Source: Bolinopsis microptera (taxonomy: Eukaryota; Ctenophora; Tentaculata; Lobata; Bolinopsidae). Taken from it: a DNA stretch of 64,000 bases. The notes beneath the pieces are model-generated. The model made no database searches. It had not been told where the DNA came from and worked only from the letters and a program-made list of their open reading frames with translations. Positions 1 to 11,414 of this stretch are shown here, in pieces. Where the stretch lies: positions 14,221,167 through 14,285,166 of the forward strand of contig NC_087074.1 of the NCBI RefSeq assembly GCF_026151205.1, in the 5' to 3' direction. How positions within the stretch are numbered: position 1 is the stretch's first letter; every line of letters starts with the position of its first letter. The translations under genes were made by a program, and so were the position numbers.

Positions 1-563
1 GCAAATTTTCTAAGACAACATTTTTTCTAATTGATAAGTCAATGCCTTCTAGTTCTATAAGTTCACTAAGATCTGGTCTCAGCAGAATATATCCGTTACC
101 AGAAAGATAGCAGTATACGACGCCCAAATTGTATCAATCATCATGTATAGTTGCAGTAGTTGGTGTCCTACTGCAAAGTCACTAGAAAAACTAGACATTG
201 GCCATAGAAAACACCTTAGAACATTATTGAACATTTATTGGCCTCATGGAACAATATCCAAACTTATACCTAAGATGTAACTCAGTAAAGCTATCAGATC
301 GTGTCCCTAAAGCAAGGTGGAAGCTCCTAGGTCATATCTTGCGTAGTGCTGATGACTCCCCCGCAGCATTAGCGTTAAAGTTTGCTGTCACAACAAACTG
401 TAAAGGGCGCGTCGGTGCGCATCGCAAGATTAAGAATTTGTTCAAGATTATTGTGAATGATTTGACCCGTAAAGGTTTAAAACTTAACTCTTTGAATGAT
501 CTTAATAAGCTTAAGATATTAGCCGATGAAAGAGTTGCTTGGAGAAACAAATTTTTACTCTAG
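1..563 (+). pseudogene. 3' end of a non-LTR (LINE) retrotransposon reverse transcriptase ORF, frameshifted
   Basis: Two overlapping frames together read as the C-terminal tail of a LINE polyprotein. About 122-262 encodes a segment with LEKLDIGHRKHLRTLL and a WPHGTISN-like motif. After a one-base shift near 260-270 the frame from 246 to 563 carries RWKLLGHILRSADDSPA, then a Gly-Arg-rich turn, and ends in LADERVAWRNKFLL before a stop. The order 'YG/SW...LD..HR..LR...WP..ISN...RWKLLGHILR...LA.+R..W' is the usual region after the RT thumb of many animal LINEs. No catalytic RT motif is present because the window begins downstream of it. A stop is also visible in the first 120 bases, so this is a dead copy. 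The clade cannot be fixed from this tail. Confidence 0.8.
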
Positions 564-913
564 CTGTCTTGATCTTGTACTGATCACCATTTTAGGAGGA
601 CTTGATTTCTTTTAGGGGTTTTGAATATTATAATGGTGTAAACAGTTTCTTAATAATATAATAATGATAAGTCAAATACCCTCGATTGATCCGCAACGTA
701 TTATGATGTTTATAACAACAAAGCTCAGGTTAAGTTTAACGTAATAACATAACATCTACAATCTAAAAGATTTGTAATAAATAAATATGAAGACAATTAC
801 AAAGATTATAAACAAAATTAAAATAACTGTTTAAACAGGCATACAAAACTTAAAAACCTTGTGAAATCACTATATCAAATTTGGAATTACCAATACCACC
901 TAAATTATAAAAG
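564..913. other. AT-rich intergenic stretch without recognisable genes
   Basis: This lies between the LINE remnant and the stop codon of the linker-histone-like gene. It should contain the 3' UTR and poly(A) site of the minus-strand gene. The plus sequence has TTTATT-type stretches near 775-785 (AATAAA on the plus strand), but no decisive minus-strand poly(A) signal can be assigned. I see nothing else. Confidence 0.5.
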
Positions 914-2146
914 TCAATCACAATTAATCTTTCTATTCATTTTCGCGCTAGCTTCTTTCACAGAACCTGCATTGTCAAGGATGGCCGATTTCTTTTTGGG
1001 AACAGGCTTCTTATCCGTAGATTTCTTCTTTGTCGATTTCTTTGGAGCCGTTTTCTTTATGCGTGGTTCGTTCAGCTTAAATCTTCCTTAATTGGGAAGG
1101 TGTTAAAAGATCTTCAAACAATTACGATATTCTAATTGAGCGCCCAACGGTTAAAAGTCACTACAGATAAAACCGACAAACACCAATTTAAATTCGGCGT
1201 TGTAATTGCCATCATCATTGCCATTATTTTGACTAGGTTGAGTGATAAATCATAAAACTGCTGTTCTTTTAGCAGCGACATGGCCGATGTAAAGAAATTA
1301 ACGCGAGATGGGGTTACAGCTAAAACATCATCTTACGACCAAATTTGTTCAATGTGCGGGATTTACCTATCAGACCAGTGGCAGTTCCTGACAGTTTGAT
1401 CAGCTCCCCTTCGTTTATCATCTTCTTTATTTCTCTCTTCATATCTTCTGAAACACAATAAGTTTCGGAAGTCAAGAACGTACAATCTTCCTCAATTAAA
1501 TTAGTGGTTCAAATCAGAATCCGACACAACATTAAGGCTTAATAATTTGTGTCAAAAGTACTTACAACTTACGTTTCACACGGTCCTCATTTATATTAGA
1601 TTTAGGGAAATCATTGTGTTGTATGATGAACTTTATCACGGATTGAGCAGTGTTTCCTCTGTACCTTTTATTGGTGCTCGCTGTGTACGGAGAATGTCAG
1701 ACTATAATATAGACTACTAATTTCTTGAATAATAAGATGCCAAAGACTAGTTTATTTATCATTTCCACTGTTTATATTAAGGCTGTTTATATTAAGGCCA
1801 TTTCGACTGAGGATCGCCCAAAGTAAAAAGTAAGTATATTAAGGCCTCGCGAGACATACAAATTATCAACTTGAAAAATTTACTTACAGTCTGTAAATTG
1901 GTCTCTTTGTTGCAATTGTAGCTCCTTCAGCTCCAACACTGCCTCTTTTATCATTATATTACATTTTGATCTTGAATATCTGGCAATGACCTTCTTTTTG
2001 GAATTGATTTTATTTTTGACGATGGACTCGTCCGTTTGAGTTTCACTTTTTTGAGTTTCACTTTCTTGAGTTTCAATTTCTTGAGTTTCACTTTCTTGAG
2101 TGACGGGCTTGTTGGTGCTTGTTTCATTTTCAGTATTGTCGGCCAT
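914..2146 (-). CDS. Linker histone H1/H5-like protein, four coding exons
   Basis: Exons on the minus strand: 2146-1888, 1680-1573, 1447-1367 and 1086-914. All introns are GT-AG and all junctions are phase 1, giving an open product of 206 residues. Residues 1-45 are acidic and hold tandem T-Q-E-S-E motifs. The core begins near SKCNIMIKEAVLELKE (helix 1), continues with NTAQSVIKFIIQHND (helix 2) and REIKKMINEGELIKLSGTA (helix 3 and turn), and ends in GLIGGRFKLNE. This matches the H15 winged-helix pattern 'I.EAI.L...S..AI.KFI...IK..L...V..G.L...G.GA.G.FKL'. The last ~55 residues are a lysine-rich tail (KKTAPKKSTKKKS). By family knowledge such proteins bind linker DNA at the nucleosome. Canonical S-phase H1 genes lack introns, so this is more likely a replication-independent variant. 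The start is the first ATG of an otherwise open exon in context ATAATGG. Confidence 0.85.
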
Positions 2147-3015
2147 TATCTAGAAATAGTTTGATCAAATATGTGAATTTCAAAATATACAGACCGCTAA
2201 GAAAGGTTGACATATATAATGGCCTTAGCACCCTCTGAAGCTTTGCTTTTCAAATGCATGCAGTTAAACCGGAAAATACTGATCGCTCTCATGAAATCTA
2301 GAAATAAATATTTCGACGTGAAATTTATGACAATTTTAAATTGATAACCCAAATCAGAACAAATGTAATTGATTACACCTAATTAATAACATTAATACTT
2401 TGTTATAAGTATAACTTGTATGAAAAGCATTAATATTATTAACAAACCATCATTTTGTCTAATTCTATTGCAGAGTTCAGTGTGGAAAAGCGACACGCAC
2501 ATAAAGCTATCGGGAGAATGAAAATAACGGACAGACGTGAAACGCGGAAAAGTATTAGTAACGCGAGTGGTGTCACGTGGTTTCTGTGTCACGTGGTTTC
2601 TATCCCACCAATGGCGTACTTATCTCGGCTGATAACCAAATTAAACTGATCGTAATAATAACCCGCGCAAGATGGAGAGAATTCACCGTTGTATAAAGAT
2701 AACGAAAAAGATAAGCAATGCAAACGCGATAATGTGTACATATTGCCGAATTTCGATAAAGCACCGTCCTCTATTTTCCAGTTCGACTGGACACGTGACC
2801 TGCCACGTGGCTTGTCCCCTGCCCACGAGTCATCAATTCTACACAAAGCGCTACTAAAACGGCACACTTATACGTCCGATAATAAATGTAATCCTACATT
2901 CTATTTCTATACAAACTGCCTGAAAACCGAAGATATACACTTCTAAATGAACACGAACGTAACTCTTCAATATCATAGTTATCTGTTATACCTTACAACA
3001 TCTGTTGTAATTTAG
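2147..3015. promoter_or_regulatory. Candidate bidirectional promoter region with CACGTG boxes
   Basis: The minus-strand histone-like gene starts at 2146 and the first supported exon of the plus-strand gene starts at 3016. The gap holds repeated CACGTG E-box-type sites: TCACGTGG twice around 2573-2600, and ACACGTGAC and CCACGTGG around 2791-2816. It also has an ACCAATGG CCAAT-type motif near 2608. All frames are fairly open in 2590-2940, which reflects composition rather than an obvious gene. A possible mini first exon for the downstream gene is ATG AAC ACG AAC at 2947-2958, followed by GTAACT. It is in phase with exon 3016 but would leave an intron of only 57 bases. Confidence 0.35.
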
Positions 3016-6000
3016 TGTTCCCTATACTATCCTTGTCACATACGGTCTGTTTCGAGACCCATATCTCCTGGGGGATCGATAGAATCAGTCCAATCCATTG
3101 CAGAGATAACTAAAATTTCAGAAATTGGAATCATGCAGTTAAGGAAACCAGAGGAAGGGAGTACACCAGTCTCAACAATTATAGAAAGTGAATCAGCGAA
3201 CCAACAATACTCTAGAGGATTCAATCCTTCAAGGTTTGACAAGTTTTGTCATAGAATTTGAAAACTTGCTGTTATGATAAATTTCAGAACAAGTATTTGC
3301 ATAAAAAAGAAATAACAATGAACAAATTATTGATCGCGAGTAAGACTATATAAAGGAGCACATACAGGGTAAATTATCAAAAGTTGCTTAAAATGTGCGT
3401 TCACAGTTCTAACAACATTAATGCACGTACAGTGTGTTGTGTTCCCACTACACCACGTGGGAGAGACACTCCCAGGAGCACAACAACTACCGGGTCTGCT
3501 GTCCTACACCTCCCCAAATAAAGAGTCCTCCTCCAAACCGCAAGTTTTTTCACATGAAGAGGTGCTCTTTTAAGTTTATTACAGCGGGTTGTTATTTGAT
3601 GAATGAACGAATGGAGCATTCTTTACTCCCTATATCATCAAAAATCAAAGTTGTTTGTAATTTGTTTCTCCACAATTGACCTGTTGACGCATCTAACAAA
3701 ATATCCACGTCAGATGTTCTCTTCAAAAGTGTCACCCTGTGAACGAGCAATCAGTTATCCTGGGTTCCTCCAACCCCTCCGGCAGTTTTTCTACCACAGA
3801 GTGGAGTTTATCCCGATCCTTGATTCAAGTAACGACGTCGGGAGCTCAAAACCGTGGGAAACCCCGCTGGTTCAGTGGGCTGGGTCAAAACCACCCTCCT
3901 CCACCTTCAAGGCTGAGTCCCCGTGTACCATCCACTCCATGCAAACTTGGTCAGTCTGAGTTCAACAACTAGCTAAGTTAAGGGCAGTTCGAATCTTTGC
4001 ATCCACTTGACTAATCTGTAAGGAAGTATTTCAAAAATAAAACGGTATGTACGTTATGGAAAGAAAACAGTAAACTTATCCTTATCAGGCAAAGTACCGA
4101 GCGTCAGCCCGGAGGACACAGATTTACTCCTTCACGACTACAAGACCCTAAAGTTCTTCCTGTGTGCCACCAGAGGGCCCCCTCCATCACAGCAGGAGAT
4201 GAAGGAGGAGGAAGAGGAGGAAGAGATGTCCCCTCCATCTCCCATCTTCAACCGCCGTCCAACTACTCAACCAAACCTAACGTACAGGACTTAAATTTGA
4301 GGTTCTTTGAGGATATGATTCTATTCCCCAATCAATCTCATTGATTCTTTTAATCACGTCCCAAATTTATCAATCATTAGTAATTATGTTGTAACCTCAA
4401 AATAATCTAAATCGGTCCAAGTATCCTTGACGAAATAAGCTATATAATTGAAGATTTATATGCAGGAAAGCGATGAGTTTTAGTTTATCTGAAGGTGTAA
4501 AGGAGGAAAAGTCAGGTGGTGGTAGGCAACGTAGAAGAAATGCCATCACACTGGAGAGTACCTTTACCAGACGCAAACCGTCTTCTTTAAAAAGAAGATT
4601 CTCCTCCTATGTGCAAAATAGCAGGGTTTCCATCACATTTAAACACAAAGTGGGACCTGGTAAGAGATTTGATATTTTAGTTCAGTTTGCTAGATTAAGA
4701 TGTTTCAATCATCTTGTATACTTAAGGTGGCAAGTGATTCAGTACCACTGCAATTGAAGATGTAATTTCGCGGACCCTAATCAAGGTTAGAACAATCTCA
4801 ACGTTTCAGTAGATCCCAATGCAAGAAGGGGCTCCTTTCTGGTGACGCCTGCCCCAAGAGTAAGCAAACCTCCTTTTCGTCCAGTACAAAAAAGCAGACT
4901 TTCTTTCTCTCAAACTTCCGGGTAAACATAATTACAAAACGTTCGGGTTTACAAAATTAAACTCATTTGCTATGTATTTGTCAGTATGTTTCAACCATGA
5001 GGGTACTATTATAGCTTTAATGCAGGCTAGCTCGGTTTACGGTAGAAGAAGACGGCGTTGATAAAATCAGGAAGACCGTTAAGCAGACAGTTTCCATACG
5101 GAGATGCAAGTCAGAAATCTACGATGATGTTATAGTTTCGACGTAAGTTCTTAATAGAAATTAGGTCATGATCGATTAACAGAGGGAAAATATCATCATC
5201 TATATTTTAAGAATAGCCGCTATTGAACTCAAAATTCAAACTTGACCTAAATAACGAAGCAAGATACTAATTCTTTAGACTAAAGTCAACTATTTGAAAG
5301 GTCTGCCCTATTTTTCATTGATTTTCAGACCGTTTAAACAGCTTCTAATTTATTTATGCTTAGTAGGTTAAACTGCGGGTGGTCTTGACCTTCAATGTTC
5401 AAGTTAAACATTATACACCCACTATAACACATATCCACGAGCACCAAACTGTTGCAATAAGCTAACCAGACATCCACGTGCAGCTTTGAGATTTAACGTC
5501 TCCAAAACCTACGAAACATGTTTGAAAATTTGATAAACGGTATGAGAATTGTAATATACTTAGGGCGTTTTAGTAAACTTGCCTGCCGTTCAGCCGTTGT
5601 CATATTTTTGTTAGTGGCGAGGCTGCTTATCTGGGTTACATGGCCGATAAGAAATGTATTAAGTTTACACATAAATAACTGATTTGATATTATTAATTTG
5701 CATATTTGATATTTTAGGACATAATTAATTTTGTTATTAAAATGTTGACCATTGTTAATGATCTGGCCCGGCGCGCGCTACTTCGTAGCACTTGCCGTCG
5801 GGCCATTTCGAGAAGAAAGCGGCGCGCGCTACTTCGAAGAAATTTAGACGAGTAACATCCGTCAATTAAAATGCCGATACATTTTAAATTTTCACCATCA
5901 CCATGTCCCTATCCGACCTTTACAAACACATTTTAAGAGTAATCGATATTATTATTCCCTGTTGTTTCATCGAATTTTACTTGAAAATCTTTAAAAGCAT

Positions 6001-6349
6001 CATAGTTATACATACAATTTCTATAATTTTAGGTAACAAATATTGTTCATCAAACTATCCGATTGAACTGCAGCTGTTCCGAAGACACGCTTTGTAACAT
6101 AAACTAATTACAACGTGTTACATATCTGTTACACTTCTCCTGTCACCAGATGGTTGTCACTATCCAATAACTCAATAATATAAAGCTATTTAACATTATT
6201 TCATTGTAAGAGCTCAAAGACGAAAATATCAGTTCCTACAGAAGTTGTTGTTGAGATTACATTTACAGATTATGTGCTTGTTTTGCAGGGTCAATGATCG
6301 TGGAGTAAGAACTTATACGGATACCAGCAGTACCAGTAGCAAGGCTTAA
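3016..6349 (+). CDS. Multi-exon gene, unknown Ser/Pro-rich basic protein
   Basis: Exons inferred from acceptor/donor pairs with matching phase: 3016-3233, 3433-3561, 3714-3949, 4089-4281, 4466-4659, 4810-4921, 5026-5142 and 6289-6349 (stop TAA at 6347). The last six are well supported. The first two rest on phase agreement (2/2/2) and open frames, and the true start is not settled. The product has low-complexity, probably disordered segments: Ser-rich (SVSRPISPGGSIESVQSIAE), Pro-rich (GQNHPPPPSRLSPRVPS), then PEDTDLLLHDYKTLKFFL, a run of Glu with MSPPSP, and a strongly basic part (GRQRRRNAITLE; RRKPSSLKRRFSS). It ends with RCKSEIYDDVIVSTVNDR and a Ser/Thr-rich C-terminus. RRxS-type and PxxP motifs suggest a phosphorylated scaffold or nuclear protein, but this is inference. 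I do not recognise the family. It is divergent from the histone-like gene. Confidence 0.6.
5761..5850. repeat. GC-rich direct/inverted repeat patch
   Basis: GGCGCGCGCTACTTCG occurs twice, about 55 bases apart, in an AT-rich intron. The first copy sits in an imperfect hairpin whose arms are TGGCCCG and CGGGCCA. It is probably the remnant of a small mobile element inside the last intron of the preceding gene. Confidence 0.45.
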
Positions 6350-7091
6350 CAATTTCCTCGTCTAGACGAAAATTAGAAAATTAGAGAAATGTGAGAAATG
6401 CCCAGTTATTGTAGCCCAATAACCAAAGTTTTAGTGTAGAATAGACAGTACACACTGTAGACTCTGATTATTATAGTATCCCTGCTATAACAGACACTAT
6501 CTGGAATATTAATCAGGTAGAATACAGGTAGAATACAATTTCAATGCAGGTAGAATGCAGGTAAAATGCCAGAATCTTCCATGTGCCTCCACTAACTGAA
6601 CCTTTACAACAGCTCATATCATGAACCAAATTTACTACATGACGCTGCGAAACCCATTCATTCCCTCGGACGTCAAACTCAAAATTATTCTAGATCATTT
6701 TTGGCATTTACGGAACACATAACTATAAAAATACGGGAGACGTGCTCTGCAGCTTTCTGACTCACATTCTGTGCGGGATAAAATACCAATATATTTTAAC
6801 TAGTAGTATTGTAGTTCTCTCTTTACACCACCTGTCATCAAGATATATTATGTAACTGCGTGCGAGTGCAGTGTACGAGCTGCTTTCTTTATACTACACT
6901 TCTACTTTTGATATCTAGTGTCTGTTTACGGGCTGCTTTCTTTATCTACAGGTCCTACACTCCTACTTTTATTATAATGAACGAGCTGCTTTCTTCTTTT
7001 CTATTTGAGTGAACAAGCTGCACTTGTAGGTCTTGTACTCCTAGTCCTATTTGAGTGTACGCTTTTCTTTACCGACACGGCTCGTACCAGT
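6350..7091. other. Gene-free stretch with short imperfect repeats
   Basis: This follows the stop codon of the plus-strand gene and should contain its 3' UTR. Around 6515-6570 'CAGGTAGAATGCAGGTA' type units repeat imperfectly. Around 6840-7060 a motif like 'GAGCTGCTTTCTTTAT...CTCCTACTTTT' recurs about four times. No coding frame is convincing. Confidence 0.4.
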
Positions 7092-7175
7092 TTACCTGGG
7101 GACCCCAGGCTATAATGTTCATAAACATAAGGATTAAAGATTTGGCGGAATGACAGGCTGAGCGCCGCCCAGTAA
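7092..7175. mobile_element. 84-bp micro-MITE, TTACC...AGTAA ends
   Basis: The sequence begins TTACCTGGGGACCCCAGGCT and ends GCCCAGTAA. It is flanked by GTACCAGT (7084-7091) and GTACCAAT (7176-7183), an 8-bp target duplication with one mismatch. A 75-bp relative lies at 16669-16743, where an empty site is available for comparison. It is too short to code for anything and would be moved by a transposase elsewhere. The superfamily is undetermined; an 8-bp duplication fits hAT or P-like elements. Confidence 0.65.
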
Positions 7176-7977
7176 GTACCAATGAATGAGTGAATATTCG
7201 TTTACCAACTGAGCAACTGGTGCTGCACGTAGTACGTCGTTAAAGTAAAATGTGAATATTCTTTTGCTTATTGCATATTTTCGTGTCTACAATTTCTATG
7301 TTACTCACTTTCATCAGAGCATTGTTCTTGTGTTTCCTTTGGTGAGTTTTTTAGATAGGTTTGTGGAATTGGAATGAATTTGTCTGAGGAACTTAGAGGG
7401 AGCAACAGTACGTATAAAAATACCACAACGATAAAATTACCATAATATGTTGTTATTACACTGACACATTAATCGGGGTTCAATTATGAACTTCTCGGCA
7501 TTTACCAGCGCTAAGTACCTAAAATGTAACAATATGAGCTTGTAACAGGTGTGCAGTTATAAAGTTATAAGTCCTGGTGTAAAGTTGTAAAGTTGTGATG
7601 ATGAATAACTATAAGCTGCACGATCCATTCGAAATATTATTATTTGTAATTTTCTCATAAAATCTGTCCAAGCCAGGCAGAGTAAATTTGTGATTAATAT
7701 TATCAGACCATACACATAATAAATAAGGCTGATTGGAAACATGAGAATGCTGAAACTAGGCTTGTTAAACGTTGCTCTATTGTCCTGGCGGCTCTGTTAC
7801 CACGACAGATTACATGTCGTATTATACCATAGCCATAGGAGAGTGATCAAGCTCATACCAATGAATTGTCGACCTTTTAATCTCATTTCTGTCATAGAGC
7901 AATTTACACTTGACAGCGATAGATTGCTGGCCTAGTTGCCTTTATACATCACCATTCTCGCCACTGTGCAAATATAT
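7176..7977. other. Intergenic DNA, nothing recognised
   Basis: Short open frames of about 60 codons occur on both strands (7557-7742 minus, 7741-7935 plus). They have no domain-like pattern, splice context or repeat support. Confidence 0.4.
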
Positions 7978-8053
7978 TTTATATTTGTACAATGTACAAA
8001 TATAAAACATAAAAGCTCGCAACATGTACAATGTACATGTTGCGAGCTTTTAT
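7978..8053. repeat. Two adjacent perfect hairpins sharing a GTAC-AAT-GTAC centre
   Basis: The first hairpin has 13-bp arms at 7978-7990 and 7994-8006. The second has 21-bp arms at 8009-8029 and 8033-8053. Both have the three-base loop AAT inside GTAC-AAT-GTAC. The arms are perfect over their length. They could be a nested palindromic insertion or a structured RNA, and there is no coding capacity. Confidence 0.7.
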
Positions 8054-9656
8054 ATTTCTGTCGTGACAGTTTAATGATTCTCTTTGCGGTTATTTCGCCG
8101 AGGTAAAAATATAATTGTTACCGCTCTTGGCAGGTTCAAGTGGAGCTCTTTGACGGGCCGTGATCGAGCGTTTGCTTTCGGTATCTTAATATGTGTTTAA
8201 GTAGTTTATTTAAATCATGGCATGCCCATTTATATGACCCTAATTATGCCTGACTAGTGACAACCCTAGGTATACAATGCCTTTAAATCATACTGAACCG
8301 TCAAAGATTGGACAGCAGAAAATGAAATTTAATTGCAAATATGTTGTATTATGAATTTTATCATTTTTTATTAATTCTACAATATTAGCTATGCTTCAGG
8401 ATAATACATATTGCGACTGCAGTGAACTTAAAGTCTAATTTCACCCATTATAGCAATAGTATAGAATCCACAGCACTGTGTTTGTCCGGACTGATATTGT
8501 AATCTTTAGCATTACAGCTATAAACAAAAGCAATTAATCAGTTTGCGTCAGGGAGATAACCAGCGATAAGCACCGCTACCTAATAATGTTCTCGTCTCTG
8601 AACGACTTAAATTCATTAGCCAGAGCTGGCAAATCGGAATGTCATTTTTTGCTTCCGTTTGGGAAGTACACATATGCACAGATCAAATTATTGCCTTTTG
8701 GCATTTTCTTCATTTCCACATTATTTTATTAACAAATAGCGTGGAATTTAGTAAAACTGGGTTCGGAAGGTCTCAACCAGTAAATTAATTTACCGGAGAG
8801 TCAAAGCTTATTATGTAAGAATACATTTTTTATTTTAAAAACATTGAAGGACTTTTGAGCAATACTAATGAAGAAAATAAAAGTATAAATGTCCATATAT
8901 GAAAAACAATCGACCGTGTATTGGAGTAAACAGTTCAATTAAACAGTAAATCAAATTCAATCTAAAGCACCGTCGTATTTATTAGTCTGTAAGGAGATCA
9001 TTTTAAAGAGAATTTCTTGTCCCCGTGTGTGTGACTCGTTATCATCTTGTTCGGACACACGTTATCAGTTATCGGCTATCGCGCTATCACATTACTTCAT
9101 TTATATCGTGATCTGATTGGGAGGCGCGCAACCACTTGATTTAAAACTGTGCGCTGATTGGTCACTATACGCCCACGTGCAGCTGAATTATCAGCTGATC
9201 GATGTAGCGGGACATTTTGACTTATACTCTAATTTAGACTATAGTGTGTGGTCCTACTACTATCGGTACATTTTGCTGAGTTTTTCTTTTGTTTTTCCTT
9301 CTCTTAGTTTTACCACTACCAGTATATAAGTCCCTAGTCCTTCGCCGAGAAACACTAGAAAATATTACATCCAGGTGTGATTTTAATTGCAATACCAATG
9401 TTCAACAATCACGTGTATAATGGCTCGAATCGTGAAATTTAATGCCAAAAAGCCAACATGCGTGATGCAGTTCTAATACCCACGACCGACGACGCCTCTT
9501 GCTTTATGTACAGATTCAAATATTCAATGATTTGCTGGTCTCTCAGGTCTATTGTATTATGTAAAATTATTCAAACAATATACACATAATATAGCAATGA
9601 CCCTATATAAAATCAAACCTTTAAGAATATAAAAAATTCCCTAAACACTCAAAAAA
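8054..9656. other. Intergenic region with a promoter-like patch near 9.1-9.35 kb
   Basis: Most of this is featureless AT-rich sequence. At 9115-9160 two GATTGG motifs (inverted CCAAT boxes) flank GC-rich sequence, a CCCACGTGC E-box lies at 9172-9180, and a TATA-like AGTATATAAGTCCC lies near 9320-9333. Together they look like a plus-strand core promoter, but no open first exon with a good donor was found downstream before the retroelement, so no gene is claimed. Confidence 0.3.
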
Positions 9657-11140
9657 TTACCCTTGGCCTTGTGGCTCCAAGTTAAGATCTAGACTGTTTA
9701 TATTAACAATGTTTTTTCTCGCACCTCTGTCTCCACGGAGAGAAATCACTGTTGTTCTTAGGATTTCAAAGCGAAGGCGCTTTCTGATGTAACCTACAGC
9801 ATCCGAGTACCTCTGGCCAGTGTGGTACTCCATCTTACTGGCCAGCTTTTTTACCAGTCTTTCAGCTTCACTACCCATTCCACCAGAAGTCGAGAACACT
9901 AAAGGTGTGAAGCTTTCTTTCTCCACTTCAAGAACCCTTGCGTTGTAACATCGCTTTTTCTCATTTTCATGGGACTGGTACATTGCTGGGATCGATTTGC
10001 TTGCATTGGAGGGGGCTGGGGCATGAAATACCCTTACATCAAAATATGCCCTCTCTGAAGCATTCCAAATCGATCTTGCAGAAATGTCCAGCCTAGCTTG
10101 GTCTCCAAGTACTGTTCCCTTAGGCAACTTCAGACCATCAACTGGAAGAAGAACTGGCTCAGTCTGCACATCCTTGCATTTCACAGTTCTCATTAGTTCA
10201 GCAAAGGTGTCTCTCAGCGAGTTGTGCCGCAGTGATACATATCCACCGAGTTTGCAGATGAGCGCATGGTTTGCTGAGTACTTTTGGCCACACGTACATG
10301 TCTTAGGGCTGTCCGTTAAGTTCAGGTTGTACCTGAGAGCTATTGCATCTGAGAACTGTTGTTTGTTCATCAGATATCCATATTCTTTTAAAGGTAGTGC
10401 TGTTAACCAAGCACTTGCCCCTTTCTCAGCAGCTAGTTGGAACATCAACTTTGCCAGTGGTGTTGACTCGAGCTCCTGGCGTATTTCCGCTTGTTTTTGT
10501 CGATAGAAGAGATCTCGTTCAGTTTTTATCTCAGTTTTCACTCCTTTGCTTACTCTCCAGTCCTCTGTGTAGTTGTCTACCTGCTTGAGAATAGCTTCTT
10601 TAAGGGGGTTTGTGGCTCTACATGAGAATTTGTACTCTCGGTCTGCCATGTCCATCATAACTGGTATACCCAATCCTCCATATCTTGGTGGTAGAGCCAT
10701 TATGTTCCTTAGTTCATCAGTGCAGCTAAACAGCCTGTTGATGATAGCTGGGATAAACTCATCGCGTGTTACTTGTTCCAGAGGAGTGAGCCTATCTGCA
10801 ACTCCTGGGGTAGTTCTGCACACATAGTTCCATCTTTTACTAAGCCCATACATGTATGCACTGTATGCTATTTGAGGTTCTCTTGATGCTATATCACTTA
10901 ATTGTTTAAGATCACGACACCATTCTTGAACTTTTTCCTCGATGAAAGCCCCTTTTCCTTCATCAGTTCCGATAAAGCTGCCCAGATATCGTCGACCAAT
11001 ACTTGTCACATTGACATCTGGGAACAAGTTTCTTGCCTTCTCTTCGTGCTCAGGCTTGACTATCACCCATGTCTTGGAAGATTTAGGGTTGTAACCAAAA
11101 AGTGGTCCTTTAATGCAGAGGTTATCCCACCATTTCCTCA
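9657..11140 (-). pseudogene. 5'-truncated retroelement: RT thumb, zinc knuckle and restriction-like endonuclease
   Basis: A 469-codon open frame ends at the TAA at 9657-9659. The same frame continues upstream without a start to about 11140 through LRKWWDNLCIKGPLFGYNP and KTWVIVKPE. That region usually follows the catalytic YADD box of this retroelement type. The YADD box itself is missing, so the copy is truncated at its 5' end. Next come YLGSFIGT and LPPRYGGLGIP, then a C-x-C-x8-H-x3-C knuckle (CTCGQKYSANHALIC) with RHNSLRD. A nuclease-like block follows with RLDISA and AYFDVRVFHAPAPS, then HENEKKRCYNARV. This order (knuckle, then PD-(D/E)XK-like residues) is that of non-LTR elements with a C-terminal restriction-like endonuclease. 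The clade is not assigned. The long intact frame suggests a recent insertion. Confidence 0.75.
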
Positions 11141-11406
11141 GGTCTATTCGATATTCTATATATCTTCCAAAAAACAGGAGGACCGATCTAAAGCTTACTG
11201 CTAAGCAAGCACGTATTATTTTGGTAAAGATGTTACGTACTCTGAGTATTTTTCCTTTCTTTTGTCAGCAGTCAGACACATGTCTTGGCAGCAACTCTTT
11301 GAAGACAGCCGCGTGTCCCAACAATTGAGTGCTATTCTATTTTATTATCTTAGATCTTTCTGCCGCTTACTTTTTATTTTGGTATAGTGGCGCCGTCATC
11401 AGTATC
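11141..11406. other. Short gap between the retroelement and the long-TIR element
   Basis: Open frames here are short and have no recognisable similarity. The 5' truncation point of the retroelement lies near 11140-11160. Confidence 0.4.
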
Positions 11407-11414
11407 ATTGAATT

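Noticed and set aside
10084-10827. Plus-strand open frames of 80-140 codons
   Set aside because: Antisense shadows of the retroelement frame on the minus strand.
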